A stretch of DNA of 64,000 nucleotides from Gordonia bronchialis DSM 43247 (GTDB lineage Bacteria; Actinomycetota; Actinomycetes; Mycobacteriales; Mycobacteriaceae), in assembly GCF_000024785.1 (NCBI RefSeq), contig NC_013441.1, forward strand, positions 2,604,001-2,668,000, given 5' to 3'. The notes under the pieces were generated by a model, which saw only the letters and a list, made by a program, of their open reading frames with translations, was not told where the DNA came from and did no database searches. This document shows positions 16,044 to 23,789 of this stretch, in pieces (position 1 is the stretch's first letter; the number at the start of each line of letters is the position of its first letter). The position numbers were made by a program, and so were the translations under genes.

Positions 16044-16070
16044 CTAGTGTCCCGTGTTGGAAATTCGTTG
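16044..16070 (+). repeat. Left terminal inverted repeat of the MITE-like element, 27 bp
   Basis: Begins CTAGTGTCCCGTGTTGG and ends TTCGTTG. It is identical, base for base, to the reverse complement of 16184-16210. Its first four bases, CTAG, may be the duplicated target site. Confidence 0.92.
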
Positions 16071-16183
16071 ACGATTCCGACGCCCAGGCGGCGCCTCGCT
16101 GCGTTGGCGTCGTCGCAGGTACATCCAGTAGCTGCGTCCTCCGCCGCCTTGCGATGCATCCACCTGGATCGCCGGACTCGCGC

Positions 16184-16210
16184 CAACGAATTTCCAACAC
16201 GGGACACTAG
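16184..16210 (-). repeat. Right terminal inverted repeat of the MITE-like element, 27 bp
   Basis: Exact inverted copy of 16044-16070. Its terminal TAG forms the first half of the TAGGAT box that serves the XRE gene. Confidence 0.92.
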
Positions 16211-16213
16211 GAT
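16208..16213 (+). promoter_or_regulatory. -10 box (TAGGAT) of the XRE gene, formed across the element border
   Basis: Three bases come from the element end and three from the chromosome. Seven bases later is ATG 16221. Any -35 must now lie inside the element, so promoter strength may differ from the empty site. Confidence 0.5.
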
Positions 16214-16220
16214 GACCGTC

Positions 16221-17033
16221 ATGGCGACGGTGACGACCCCGACTCTGAATCCGGTCGGCACCATGCTGCGCCGCTGGCGTGCACACCGATCGATCAGTCA
16301 GCTCGATCTCGCCTACGACGTCGGGGTGTCGCCCCGCCACCTCAGTTTCGTGGAGACCGGCAAATCACGGCCGTCGCCGAAGCTCATCGAGACACTCGCG
16401 GCCCGCCTGGAAATCCCGTTGCGCGAGCGGAATGCGTTGCTCGTCGCCGCGGGTCACGCGCCCCGCTACACCGAGCAACCGCTCGATGCCGAAGCGATGA
16501 CGCGCGTACGCACCTCGATCCAACGGGTTCTCGACGCGCACAACCCGAACGTCGCCGTGGCACTTGACCGTACCTGGAATGTGGTACTCGCCAACGATGC
16601 GGCGGCCCGGCTGCTGACGACACTGCCCGAGTCCCAGCGGACCACCCCGGTCAACCTGTTCCGGGCATCACTGCACCCGGACGGTTTCGCGCGCATGACC
16701 CGCAACTTCGACGTGTGGGGGCGCTATCTCGTCGATCTGCTCCACAGACTGGCCCGGGTGACCGGCGACGACCGACTGGCCGCGCTCGAGACCGAGATCG
16801 CCACCTATCCGACGGTCATCGCCCTCGATGAGAGCCCGGCTCTGCCTGGACCCGGTGAGCCGACGTTGCTCGTGCCGCTCGAACTCGATGTGGGCGGTCA
16901 GGAACTGTCCTTCTTCTCGACGCTCACCACCTTCGGGTCGCCACGTGACATCACGCTCGAGGAGATGACGATCGAGCTGTTCTACCCGGCGGACGCTACG
17001 ACCGAATCGTGGGTTGCGATGATGCAGGGGTGA
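16221..17033 (+). CDS. XRE/Cro-type helix-turn-helix regulator with MmyB-like ligand domain
   Basis: A 270-residue regulator. An N-terminal HTH_31-type domain (about residues 9-70) contains SISQLDLAYDVGVSPRHLSF and ETGKSRPSP, followed by a C-terminal MmyB-like domain with ALDRTWNVVLANDAA and FDVWGRYL, which in relatives binds fatty-acid-like ligands. ATG 16221 is preferred because it lies seven bases behind a -10 box; ATG 16212 adds three residues. The frame stays open back through the mobile element to GTG 16047, giving a possible 58-residue extension of element origin. Its stop overlaps the HAD gene start, so both are co-translated. Confidence 0.88.
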   Translation: MATVTTPTLNPVGTMLRRWRAHRSISQLDLAYDVGVSPRHLSFVETGKSRPSPKLIETLAARLEIPLRERNALLVAAGHAPRYTEQPLDAEAMTRVRTSIQRVLDAHNPNVAVALDRTWNVVLANDAAARLLTTLPESQRTTPVNLFRASLHPDGFARMTRNFDVWGRYLVDLLHRLARVTGDDRLAALETEIATYPTVIALDESPALPGPGEPTLLVPLELDVGGQELSFFSTLTTFGSPRDITLEEMTIELFYPADATTESWVAMMQG

Positions 17034-17728
17034 CTGCCGCCCCCGACACCACGCCGACCCGACCCGTACCCGCCGCCGTGTTGTGGGACATGGACGGGAC
17101 GTTGCTTGACTCCGAACCGATCTGGGACGTCGCGATGGAGCATTTCGCTCTGCGGCAGGGGATCGTGATGGGTCCGGCGCTGCGCGAGTCGACGCTGGGC
17201 AACGCGCTGCCGGACGCGATGTCGAAGGTGTACGCCGCAGCCGACGTGGCACCGGCGGACCGCGACGTGCCGGCGGATGCGCGCTGGCTCCTCGACCACG
17301 TGGGCGAGTTGTTCGCGGCCGGCGTGCCCTGGCGACCGGGGGCCGCCGATGCACTGGAGATGGTGGCCGCGGCCGGGATACCGATGGCCCTGGTCACCAA
17401 CACCGTCCGCGAGCTCACCGAGGTGATGCTCGACATCCTGGGACGGTCTCGCTTCGCCGTGACGGTGTGTGGGGACGAGGTGGCCGCGGGCAAACCGGCG
17501 CCCGACCCCTATCTGCGGGCCGCGCATCTTCTCGGGTGCCGTCCCGATCGATGCCTGGCCATCGAGGACTCGCCGGCCGGCGCGGCGGCGGCCAGTGCGG
17601 CGGGATGTCCCACGCTGGTCATCCCGTCGGCAGCGCCGGTGGCACGCGGGGCACTTCGCGTCTTCCGGGAGTCACTGGTGGGTCTGTCGCCGGCGGATGT
17701 GACATCGGCCTATCAGGGTGTGCACTGA
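17030..17728 (+). CDS. HAD superfamily phosphatase
   Basis: A 232-residue haloacid-dehalogenase-type phosphatase of subfamily IA. Motif [13 protein letters not shown] provides the nucleophile and acid Asp, motif II is LVTNTV, motif III Lys is in [11 protein letters not shown], and motif IV is [13 protein letters not shown] helical cap lies between motifs I and II. GTG 17030 overlaps the XRE stop (GTGA). It precedes hisE by about 65 bases. Relatives include beta-phosphoglucomutase-like and pyrophosphate-acting enzymes, but the substrate cannot be read from the sequence. A histidinol-phosphate phosphatase role is possible given the his neighbours but is only a guess. Confidence 0.88.
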   Translation: MTAAPDTTPTRPVPAAVLWDMDGTLLDSEPIWDVAMEHFALRQGIVMGPALRESTLGNALPDAMSKVYAAADVAPADRDVPADARWLLDHVGELFAAGVPWRPGAADALEMVAAAGIPMALVTNTVRELTEVMLDILGRSRFAVTVCGDEVAAGKPAPDPYLRAAHLLGCRPDRCLAIEDSPAGAAAASAAGCPTLVIPSAAPVARGALRVFRESLVGLSPADVTSAYQGVH

Positions 17729-17775
17729 ACTCCGGACCCGCCGCCGCGACCTCGCGCGGGCCCGAATCAGGCGAC

Positions 17776-18057
17776 GTGCAAAAATGGGGTCCCGTGAAGA
17801 CATTCGAGGAGCTGTTCGCCGAACTGAGCGACAAGGCGCAGACCCGACCCGCCGGTAGCGGTACTGTCGCCGCCCTCGACTCCGGCGTCCACACTCTCGG
17901 CAAGAAGATCATCGAGGAGGCCGGCGAGGTCTGGCTGGCCGCCGAGCACGAATCCGATGAATCGCTGGGGGAGGAGATCTCCCAGCTCCTGTACTGGCTG
18001 CAGGTGATGATGATCAAACGTGGGTTGTCCCTGCCGGACGTCTACCGCCATCTCTAG
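17776..18057 (+). CDS. hisE: Phosphoribosyl-ATP pyrophosphatase
   Basis: A 93-residue enzyme that hydrolyses phosphoribosyl-ATP to phosphoribosyl-AMP, the second step of histidine synthesis. The MazG-like helical fold is marked by [18 protein letters not shown] and the second metal-binding helix [12 protein letters not shown], which supply the Glu and Asp ligands. GTG 17776 gives an N-terminus like that of M. tuberculosis HisE (a few residues before VKTFE); GTG 17794, starting at VKTFEELF, is the shorter option with 87 residues. It is 73 bases upstream of hisG, the same pairing as Rv2122c-Rv2121c. Confidence 0.95.
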   Translation: MQKWGPVKTFEELFAELSDKAQTRPAGSGTVAALDSGVHTLGKKIIEEAGEVWLAAEHESDESLGEEISQLLYWLQVMMIKRGLSLPDVYRHL

Positions 18058-18130
18058 GAGTCGGCGTGATCGCCATCCCGGCCCCGACGCAGACGTCACC
18101 TCTTCCGGCAACCAGTAAGGACCACCCATC

Positions 18131-18976
18131 ATGTTGCGCGTAGCCGTTCCCAACAAGGGCGCGCTGTCCGAGTCCGCCTCGGCGATTCTCGCCGAGGCCG
18201 GATATCGCAAGCGTTCCGATGCCAAGGACCTCACCGTCCTGGACAACACCAACGACGTCGAGTTCTTCTTCCTCCGTCCGAAGGACATCGCCATCTACGT
18301 CGGGGCGGGCACCCTCGACCTCGGTATCACCGGACGTGATCTCGCCGGTGACTCGGGTGCGAGCGTCGACGAGGAACTGTCCATGGGCTTCGGTTCGTCG
18401 ACCTTCCGCTATGCCGCTCCCGCCGGATCGCCGTGGTGCGTCGCCGATCTCGCGGGTAAGCGCATCGCGACGTCGTATCCGAACCTGGTGCGCGCCGACC
18501 TCGAACGGCGCGGCATCGAGGCCGAGATCATCCGCCTCGACGGCGCGGTGGAGATCTCGATCCAGCTCGGCGTGGCCGACGCCATCGCCGACGTCGTCGG
18601 ATCGGGTCGCACGCTGCGCCAGCACGGGCTGGTCGCCTTCGGGGATTCGCTCTGTGACTCCGAAGCGGTTCTCATCTCGCGTACCGGCACCGCCAACGAG
18701 AAGGCCGCCCGCCAGTTCATCGCCCGGGTCCAGGGCGTCGTCTTCGGTCAGCAGTACGTGATGATCGACTACGACTGCCCGCGCTCGCTGCTCGATCAGG
18801 CCACCGAGCTGACACCGGGACTCGAATCGCCGACGGTCGCCCCGATGGCCGATCCGGACTGGGTCGCAGTACGTGCGATGGTGCCGCGCCGCGACCACCA
18901 GAACCTGATGGATCAGCTCTCCGACCTCGGCGCGCGCGCCATCCTGGCGACCGATATCCGGTCCTGCCGTTTCTGA
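18131..18976 (+). CDS. hisG: ATP phosphoribosyltransferase, long form
   Basis: A 281-residue enzyme that couples ATP and PRPP in the first committed step of histidine synthesis. It is the long, hexameric type with its own regulatory domain. Features are [11 protein letters not shown] at the N-terminus, the PRPP loop around [17 protein letters not shown], and the C-terminal ACT-like domain (after about residue 210, [19 protein letters not shown]), where histidine binds for feedback inhibition. An AAGGA precedes the ATG. Same length class as M. tuberculosis HisG. It converges on the thioesterase gene with 12 bases between. Confidence 0.97.
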   Translation: MLRVAVPNKGALSESASAILAEAGYRKRSDAKDLTVLDNTNDVEFFFLRPKDIAIYVGAGTLDLGITGRDLAGDSGASVDEELSMGFGSSTFRYAAPAGSPWCVADLAGKRIATSYPNLVRADLERRGIEAEIIRLDGAVEISIQLGVADAIADVVGSGRTLRQHGLVAFGDSLCDSEAVLISRTGTANEKAARQFIARVQGVVFGQQYVMIDYDCPRSLLDQATELTPGLESPTVAPMADPDWVAVRAMVPRRDHQNLMDQLSDLGARAILATDIRSCRF

Positions 18977-18988
18977 CGCGACGAGCGT

Positions 18989-19852
18989 TCAGCTGCCGCC
19001 CTGTTTGTTGAGCAACACCGTCTGCGCCGAGCGTCCGATGAATCCGTCGGCGTCGTAGAGATCGGCGAACGTCGCGCCGAAGCCGTGGGCGCCGGTGGCC
19101 ATGTCGGCGTCGATGCCCAGCCACGGTCCGCGGGGTTTGGTGATGAGGTGCACGGTGGTGTCGGTGTTCATCCAGCTCCACTCGTCGGGCCGCAGTCGTG
19201 TTCCGAGTCCGTTGGCGACGTCGAGCACGGTGAAGATCGATTCGAGATCGGCGATCTGTTCACCCGCGACGAGGTCGATCGCCGGTCGCAGCCACACGGC
19301 CGGGGTGTCACCGGTGCGGCCCTCGGTACGCGCGGACCGCACCGTGCCGATGAAACCGATTGTCCCCCAGTCGACTCCGAGTGATTCATCAGCGGTGACG
19401 CCGATCTGCGAATCGACGTCGTCGGGACCGGCCGCCAGCGCCGGCAGCGGCGCCCGTTCGATCGGGCCGGAGTCCGCGGTACGCATCCGCCACCCGATCG
19501 ACTGTGCGGCGAGCCGGAAACCCCCGTCGGGTTGCTGCACCTCGAGGTCGGCGCCGATCAGGGTGATCTGCCGGCCGGGCCGCAGGACACGGACCCGCAC
19601 CCGGTTGACGCCGAGTCCGATCGGTCCGAGGATCTCGGTGGTCACGCGGGTGAAGTGCTGGTCGGGATCCGGCGCGCAGCGCAGCAGGGCCCGCATGAGC
19701 AGACCGGCGGGTGGGCCGCCGTGCTGGATGGTCGGCGCCCACACACTTAGTGTGGCCTCGGTGGGCCGGAAATAGTCGCGGCCGTCGGACTCGTCATCCG
19801 GTGCCGGGAGAGACTCGTAGTAGGACGTGTACTGCACAGACGAATTCACCAC
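18989..19852 (-). CDS. Acyl-CoA thioesterase-like protein (double hotdog, TesB-like)
   Basis: A 287-residue protein of the thioesterase-like superfamily with two hotdog halves. The first half has YFRPTEATLSVWAPTIQHGG and PPAGLLMRALLRC, the substrate-pocket region typical of this group; the second has DEWSWMNTDTTVHLITKPRG near residue 220, with Asp and Thr in positions expected of TesB-like active sites. It probably hydrolyses acyl-CoA esters, but the chain preference is unknown. GTG 19852 is supported by a leaderless -10 box. It replaces the membrane-protein gene found between hisG and the recB-like gene in M. tuberculosis. Confidence 0.82.
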   Translation of the reverse strand: MVNSSVQYTSYYESLPAPDDESDGRDYFRPTEATLSVWAPTIQHGGPPAGLLMRALLRCAPDPDQHFTRVTTEILGPIGLGVNRVRVRVLRPGRQITLIGADLEVQQPDGGFRLAAQSIGWRMRTADSGPIERAPLPALAAGPDDVDSQIGVTADESLGVDWGTIGFIGTVRSARTEGRTGDTPAVWLRPAIDLVAGEQIADLESIFTVLDVANGLGTRLRPDEWSWMNTDTTVHLITKPRGPWLGIDADMATGAHGFGATFADLYDADGFIGRSAQTVLLNKQGGS

Positions 19853-19858
19853 GCGAAC

Positions 19859-19864
19859 AGTCTA
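19859..19864 (-). promoter_or_regulatory. Leaderless -10 box (TAGACT) of the thioesterase gene
   Basis: On the minus strand TAGACT is followed by six bases and GTG 19852, with no Shine-Dalgarno. Confidence 0.5.
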
Positions 19865-19899
19865 TGGGGGTCGTCATAGTCGAGGTCGCCGGGGACCCG

Positions 19900-20787
19900 T
19901 CAGTCGGCGACGAAACCCGGCGGGGGACCCGGATAGGGCGGGACCGTACCGCCGAATTCGGGACACCGTGTCTTGTGCTCACACAGCGAGCACAGCCGTG
20001 ATCGCTTGGGCCGGAAGTCGCCGGTTGCCACCGCTTCCCGGATGGCACGCCAGATGGCGATCAGCGTGCGCTCGAAACGTTCGAGTTCATCGCGGTCCGG
20101 GGTGTAGGTGAGCTGTTGTCCGTCGGCGAGATACATGAGTTGCAGCCGGTGCGGCACCACCCCGCGCGTCCGGAGGATCGCCAGCGCATAGAACTTCATC
20201 TGGAACAGTGCACGGGACTCGAATGCCTCGCCGGGGGCGCGGCCGGTCTTGTAGTCCACCACCCGCAGCTCACCGGTCGGCGCGACATCGATGCGATCGA
20301 TGAAGCCGCGCAAGCGCACCTGCTCGGATTCGAGCTCGACGTGATGCTCGACGGCATCCGCCTCGAAGGCCGTCGGGTTCTCCATTGTGTAATACGTCGC
20401 GATCAGCTTGTGGGCGTCGGCGAGGAACTGCGACTCGCCGACGTCGGCGACCACGCGGGCGAGATCGGGATCCGCCTCGCACAGGGCACCCCACGCACCC
20501 TCGACCAGCAGATCGGCCGACTCCTGCGTCCGCAGCTCCGCGGGCATGTCGAAGAGGTTCTCCAGGGCGGCGTGCACCACGGTGCCGCGGGTCTGCGCCG
20601 GGGTGGGGGTCTCCGCGAAGCGGTCGATGGCCCGATAGCGGTACAGCAGGGGGCATTGCTTGAAATCGGCGGCCCGCGATGGTGAGAGCGCCAGCGGCCG
20701 CCCCGGATGGCCGGGCGGCGCGACGGGCGGCGGTGCAACGGGCGGGGCGGTATCCGGTGGGGACCCGGCATCAGCGGTGGTACTCAC
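19900..20787 (-). CDS. RecB family exonuclease-like protein (PD-(D/E)XK, Fe-S cluster)
   Basis: A 295-residue nuclease related to the C-terminal domain of RecB/Cas4/AddB. Motifs are GTVVHAALE (active-site His), FIDRIDV (acidic residue), VVDYKTGR (Asp and Lys of the PD-(D/E)XK core) and, at the C-terminus, CSLCEHKTRCPEF, which with an upstream Cys in FKQCPLLYRY gives a four-Cys iron-sulfur site. The first 40 residues are a Pro/Ala linker. Counterpart of Rv2119. GTG 20787 is chosen because TACCCT lies seven bases upstream; ATG 20817 is an alternative. It diverges from trmI. Confidence 0.88.
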   Translation of the reverse strand: MSTTADAGSPPDTAPPVAPPPVAPPGHPGRPLALSPSRAADFKQCPLLYRYRAIDRFAETPTPAQTRGTVVHAALENLFDMPAELRTQESADLLVEGAWGALCEADPDLARVVADVGESQFLADAHKLIATYYTMENPTAFEADAVEHHVELESEQVRLRGFIDRIDVAPTGELRVVDYKTGRAPGEAFESRALFQMKFYALAILRTRGVVPHRLQLMYLADGQQLTYTPDRDELERFERTLIAIWRAIREAVATGDFRPKRSRLCSLCEHKTRCPEFGGTVPPYPGPPPGFVAD

Positions 20788-20794
20788 ATTTGGC

Positions 20795-20800
20795 AGGGTA
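20795..20800 (-). promoter_or_regulatory. Leaderless -10 box (TACCCT) of the RecB-like gene
   Basis: TACCCT on the minus strand, seven bases, then GTG 20787. It decides between this start and the upstream ATG 20817. Confidence 0.5.
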
Positions 20801-20814
20801 GGACGCCGTACTGA

Positions 20815-21702
<888 letters not shown>

Positions 21703-21827
21703 CAGACCGCTGTTCGCAAATCGGTTTACGTGACGGAACAACAGCGAATACGTTGAGAAGACGCATATTTAACACACCGTCAACATCACCGTTCGCTCGG
21801 TGGAGGGCGATTCCCGGCCGGTCCCGG

Positions 21828-21833
21828 TAGCGT
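21828..21833 (+). promoter_or_regulatory. Possible -10 box (TAGCGT) of mpa
   Basis: TAGCGT fits TANNNT and would give a leader of roughly 55 bases containing GGAGAGGAG before ATG 21896. A short AT-richer patch at about 21710-21785 lies just upstream. Confidence 0.35.
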
Positions 21834-21895
21834 GGAGTCACGGCGCAAGCATTCCGGTCGAGGGATCGGGTGATTGCCGGGGAGAGGAGTCAGCA

Positions 21896-23719
21896 ATGAC
21901 CGAATCTGACCGCCACGACACCCCTAAGGGTGATCGTCGGATTTCCGAGGGCGCCGGTGCGTCCCCCGATGAATCGAACCCCACGGATTTCGCGCCCGAG
22001 GAATTCACGCCCGCCTATACCCCGCCGCTCGCGCGCAGCGGTACCGAGCGTCCGTCGTTCGGCCGGCCCGCCGCCGACAACAAGGAACTGCAGGAGCGCG
22101 TCGACAATCTGACGGCCCGCAACGCAAAACTGCTCGACACCCTCAAGGACGCGCGCCAGCAACTCGTCGCACTGCGCGAGGAGGTCGATCGCCTCGGTCA
22201 GCCGCCGAGTGGTTATGGCGTGTTGCTCGAGGTCCAGCCCGACGCCACCGTCGACGTGTTCACCTCCGGCCGCAAGATGCGGTTGACCTGCTCGCCCAAT
22301 ATCGACACCGAGACCCTGCACAAGGGCCAGACGTTGCGACTCAACGAGGCACTGACCATCGTCGAGGCATGCGAATTCGACACCGTCGGCGAGATCAGTA
22401 CGCTGCGTGAGGTTCTCGGCGACGGGAAGCGCGCCCTGGTGGTCGGCCACGCCGACGAGGAGCGAGTGGTCCATCTGGCCGAACCGCTGCTCGGTGAGGT
22501 CGACGGCGAAGACGGCAAACGTCGCAGGCTGCGTCCCGGCGATTCGCTGCTCATCGACACCAAGGCCGGATTCGCCTTCGAGCGGGTGCCCAAGGCCGAG
22601 GTCGAGGACCTGGTCCTCGAAGAGGTTCCCGACGTGGGCTATGAGGACATCGGCGGTCTGGGCCGGCAGATCGAGCAGATCCGCGACGCGGTGGAACTGC
22701 CCTTCCTGCACAAGGATCTGTTCCGCGACTACGCGTTGCGACCGCCCAAGGGTGTGCTGCTCTACGGTCCGCCCGGATGTGGGAAGACCCTCATCGCCAA
22801 GGCGGTGGCCAACTCACTGGCCAAGAAGATCGCCCAGGCCCGGGGTGACGATGCCAAGGAGGCCAAGTCCTACTTCCTCAACATCAAGGGCCCGGAGCTG
22901 CTCAACAAGTTCGTCGGCGAGACCGAACGCCACATCCGGTTGATCTTCCAGCGCGCTCGCGAGAAGGCCTCCGAGGGCACACCGGTCATCGTGTTCTTCG
23001 ACGAGATGGACTCGATCTTCCGGACCCGCGGGTCGGGTGTGTCCTCCGACGTGGAGACCACCGTGGTCCCGCAGCTGCTCAGTGAGATCGACGGTGTCGA
23101 GGGACTCGAGAACGTCATCGTCATCGGTGCGTCGAACCGCGAGGACATGATCGATCCCGCGATCCTGCGCCCCGGCCGGCTCGACGTGAAGATCAAGATC
23201 GAGCGCCCCGACGCGGAAGCGGCGATGGACATCTTCTCCAAGTACCTCGTCGAGACCCTGCCGGTGCATGCCGACGACCTCAACGAGTTCGGCGGGGATC
23301 GGACAGCCTGCATCAACGCCATGATCGAGCGCGTCGTCGAGCGGATGTACGCCGAGAGCGACGACAACCGCTTCCTCGAGGTCACCTACGCCAACGGCGA
23401 CAAGGAGATCATGTACTTCAAGGACTTCAACTCGGGTGCGATGATCCAGAACGTCGTCGACCGGTCCAAGAAGTACGCGATCAAGTCGCAGTTGGAGACC
23501 GGCGCGCCGGGACTGCGGGTGCAGCACCTGTTCGATTCGATCCTCGACGAATTCGCCGAGAACGAGGACCTCCCGAACACGACGAATCCTGATGACTGGG
23601 CCCGGATCTCGGGTAAGAAGGGTGAGCGGATCGTCTACATCCGCACGCTGGTCACCGGAAAGAGTTCGGGAGCGAGCCGCGCCATCGACACCGAGACCAA
23701 CACCGGCCAGTACCTGTAA
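21896..23719 (+). CDS. mpa: Proteasomal AAA ATPase (Mpa/ARC)
   Basis: A 607-residue hexameric unfoldase that recognises Pup through N-terminal coiled coils and feeds substrates to the 20S proteasome. Domains: disordered N-terminus (1-55), coiled coil with leucine heptads (about 60-100, [20 protein letters not shown]), two OB folds (about 105-245), AAA module with Walker A GPPGCGKT near residue 292 and Walker [11 protein letters not shown] near 365, and arginine-finger helix RPGRLD. The C-terminus ends GQYL, the motif that docks on the proteasome alpha ring. ATG 21896 follows GGAGAGGAG. It is transcribed apart from pup-prcBA. Confidence 0.98.
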   Translation: MTESDRHDTPKGDRRISEGAGASPDESNPTDFAPEEFTPAYTPPLARSGTERPSFGRPAADNKELQERVDNLTARNAKLLDTLKDARQQLVALREEVDRLGQPPSGYGVLLEVQPDATVDVFTSGRKMRLTCSPNIDTETLHKGQTLRLNEALTIVEACEFDTVGEISTLREVLGDGKRALVVGHADEERVVHLAEPLLGEVDGEDGKRRRLRPGDSLLIDTKAGFAFERVPKAEVEDLVLEEVPDVGYEDIGGLGRQIEQIRDAVELPFLHKDLFRDYALRPPKGVLLYGPPGCGKTLIAKAVANSLAKKIAQARGDDAKEAKSYFLNIKGPELLNKFVGETERHIRLIFQRAREKASEGTPVIVFFDEMDSIFRTRGSGVSSDVETTVVPQLLSEIDGVEGLENVIVIGASNREDMIDPAILRPGRLDVKIKIERPDAEAAMDIFSKYLVETLPVHADDLNEFGGDRTACINAMIERVVERMYAESDDNRFLEVTYANGDKEIMYFKDFNSGAMIQNVVDRSKKYAIKSQLETGAPGLRVQHLFDSILDEFAENEDLPNTTNPDDWARISGKKGERIVYIRTLVTGKSSGASRAIDTETNTGQYL

Positions 23720-23777
23720 CCCGGCCGGTTGTCCCCCGACCGGTGGACGTGTCGGTGTGGGGACCCCACCCAGGCAC

Positions 23778-23783
23778 TAGAGT
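23778..23783 (+). promoter_or_regulatory. Leaderless -10 box (TAGAGT) of the FHA-ABC gene
   Basis: TAGAGT ends six bases before GTG 23790 and favours that GTG over ATG 23793 and ATG 23802. Confidence 0.5.
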
Positions 23784-23789
23784 CAGTCG

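Larger units (their letters stand above)
16044..16210. mobile_element. 167-bp MITE-like element with perfect 27-bp terminal inverted repeats
   Basis: Two perfect 27-base inverted repeats enclose a 113-base GC-rich core with further partial dyads, so the whole can fold as a long hairpin. It has no transposase. Both ends carry CTAG; because CTAG is its own reverse complement, it may be a 4-base target duplication flanking 23-base repeats that begin TGTCCCGTG. YTAR-type targets are typical of IS5-family elements, so mobilisation by such a transposase is a guess. It sits between an outward-facing hydrolase gene and an XRE regulator, ending 10 bases before the latter's likely start. Confidence 0.85.

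Noticed and set aside
16071..16183. A small gene inside the 113-base core of the inverted-repeat element
   Set aside because: The only open frame is the read-through into the XRE gene; there is no separate start signal or transposase motif.
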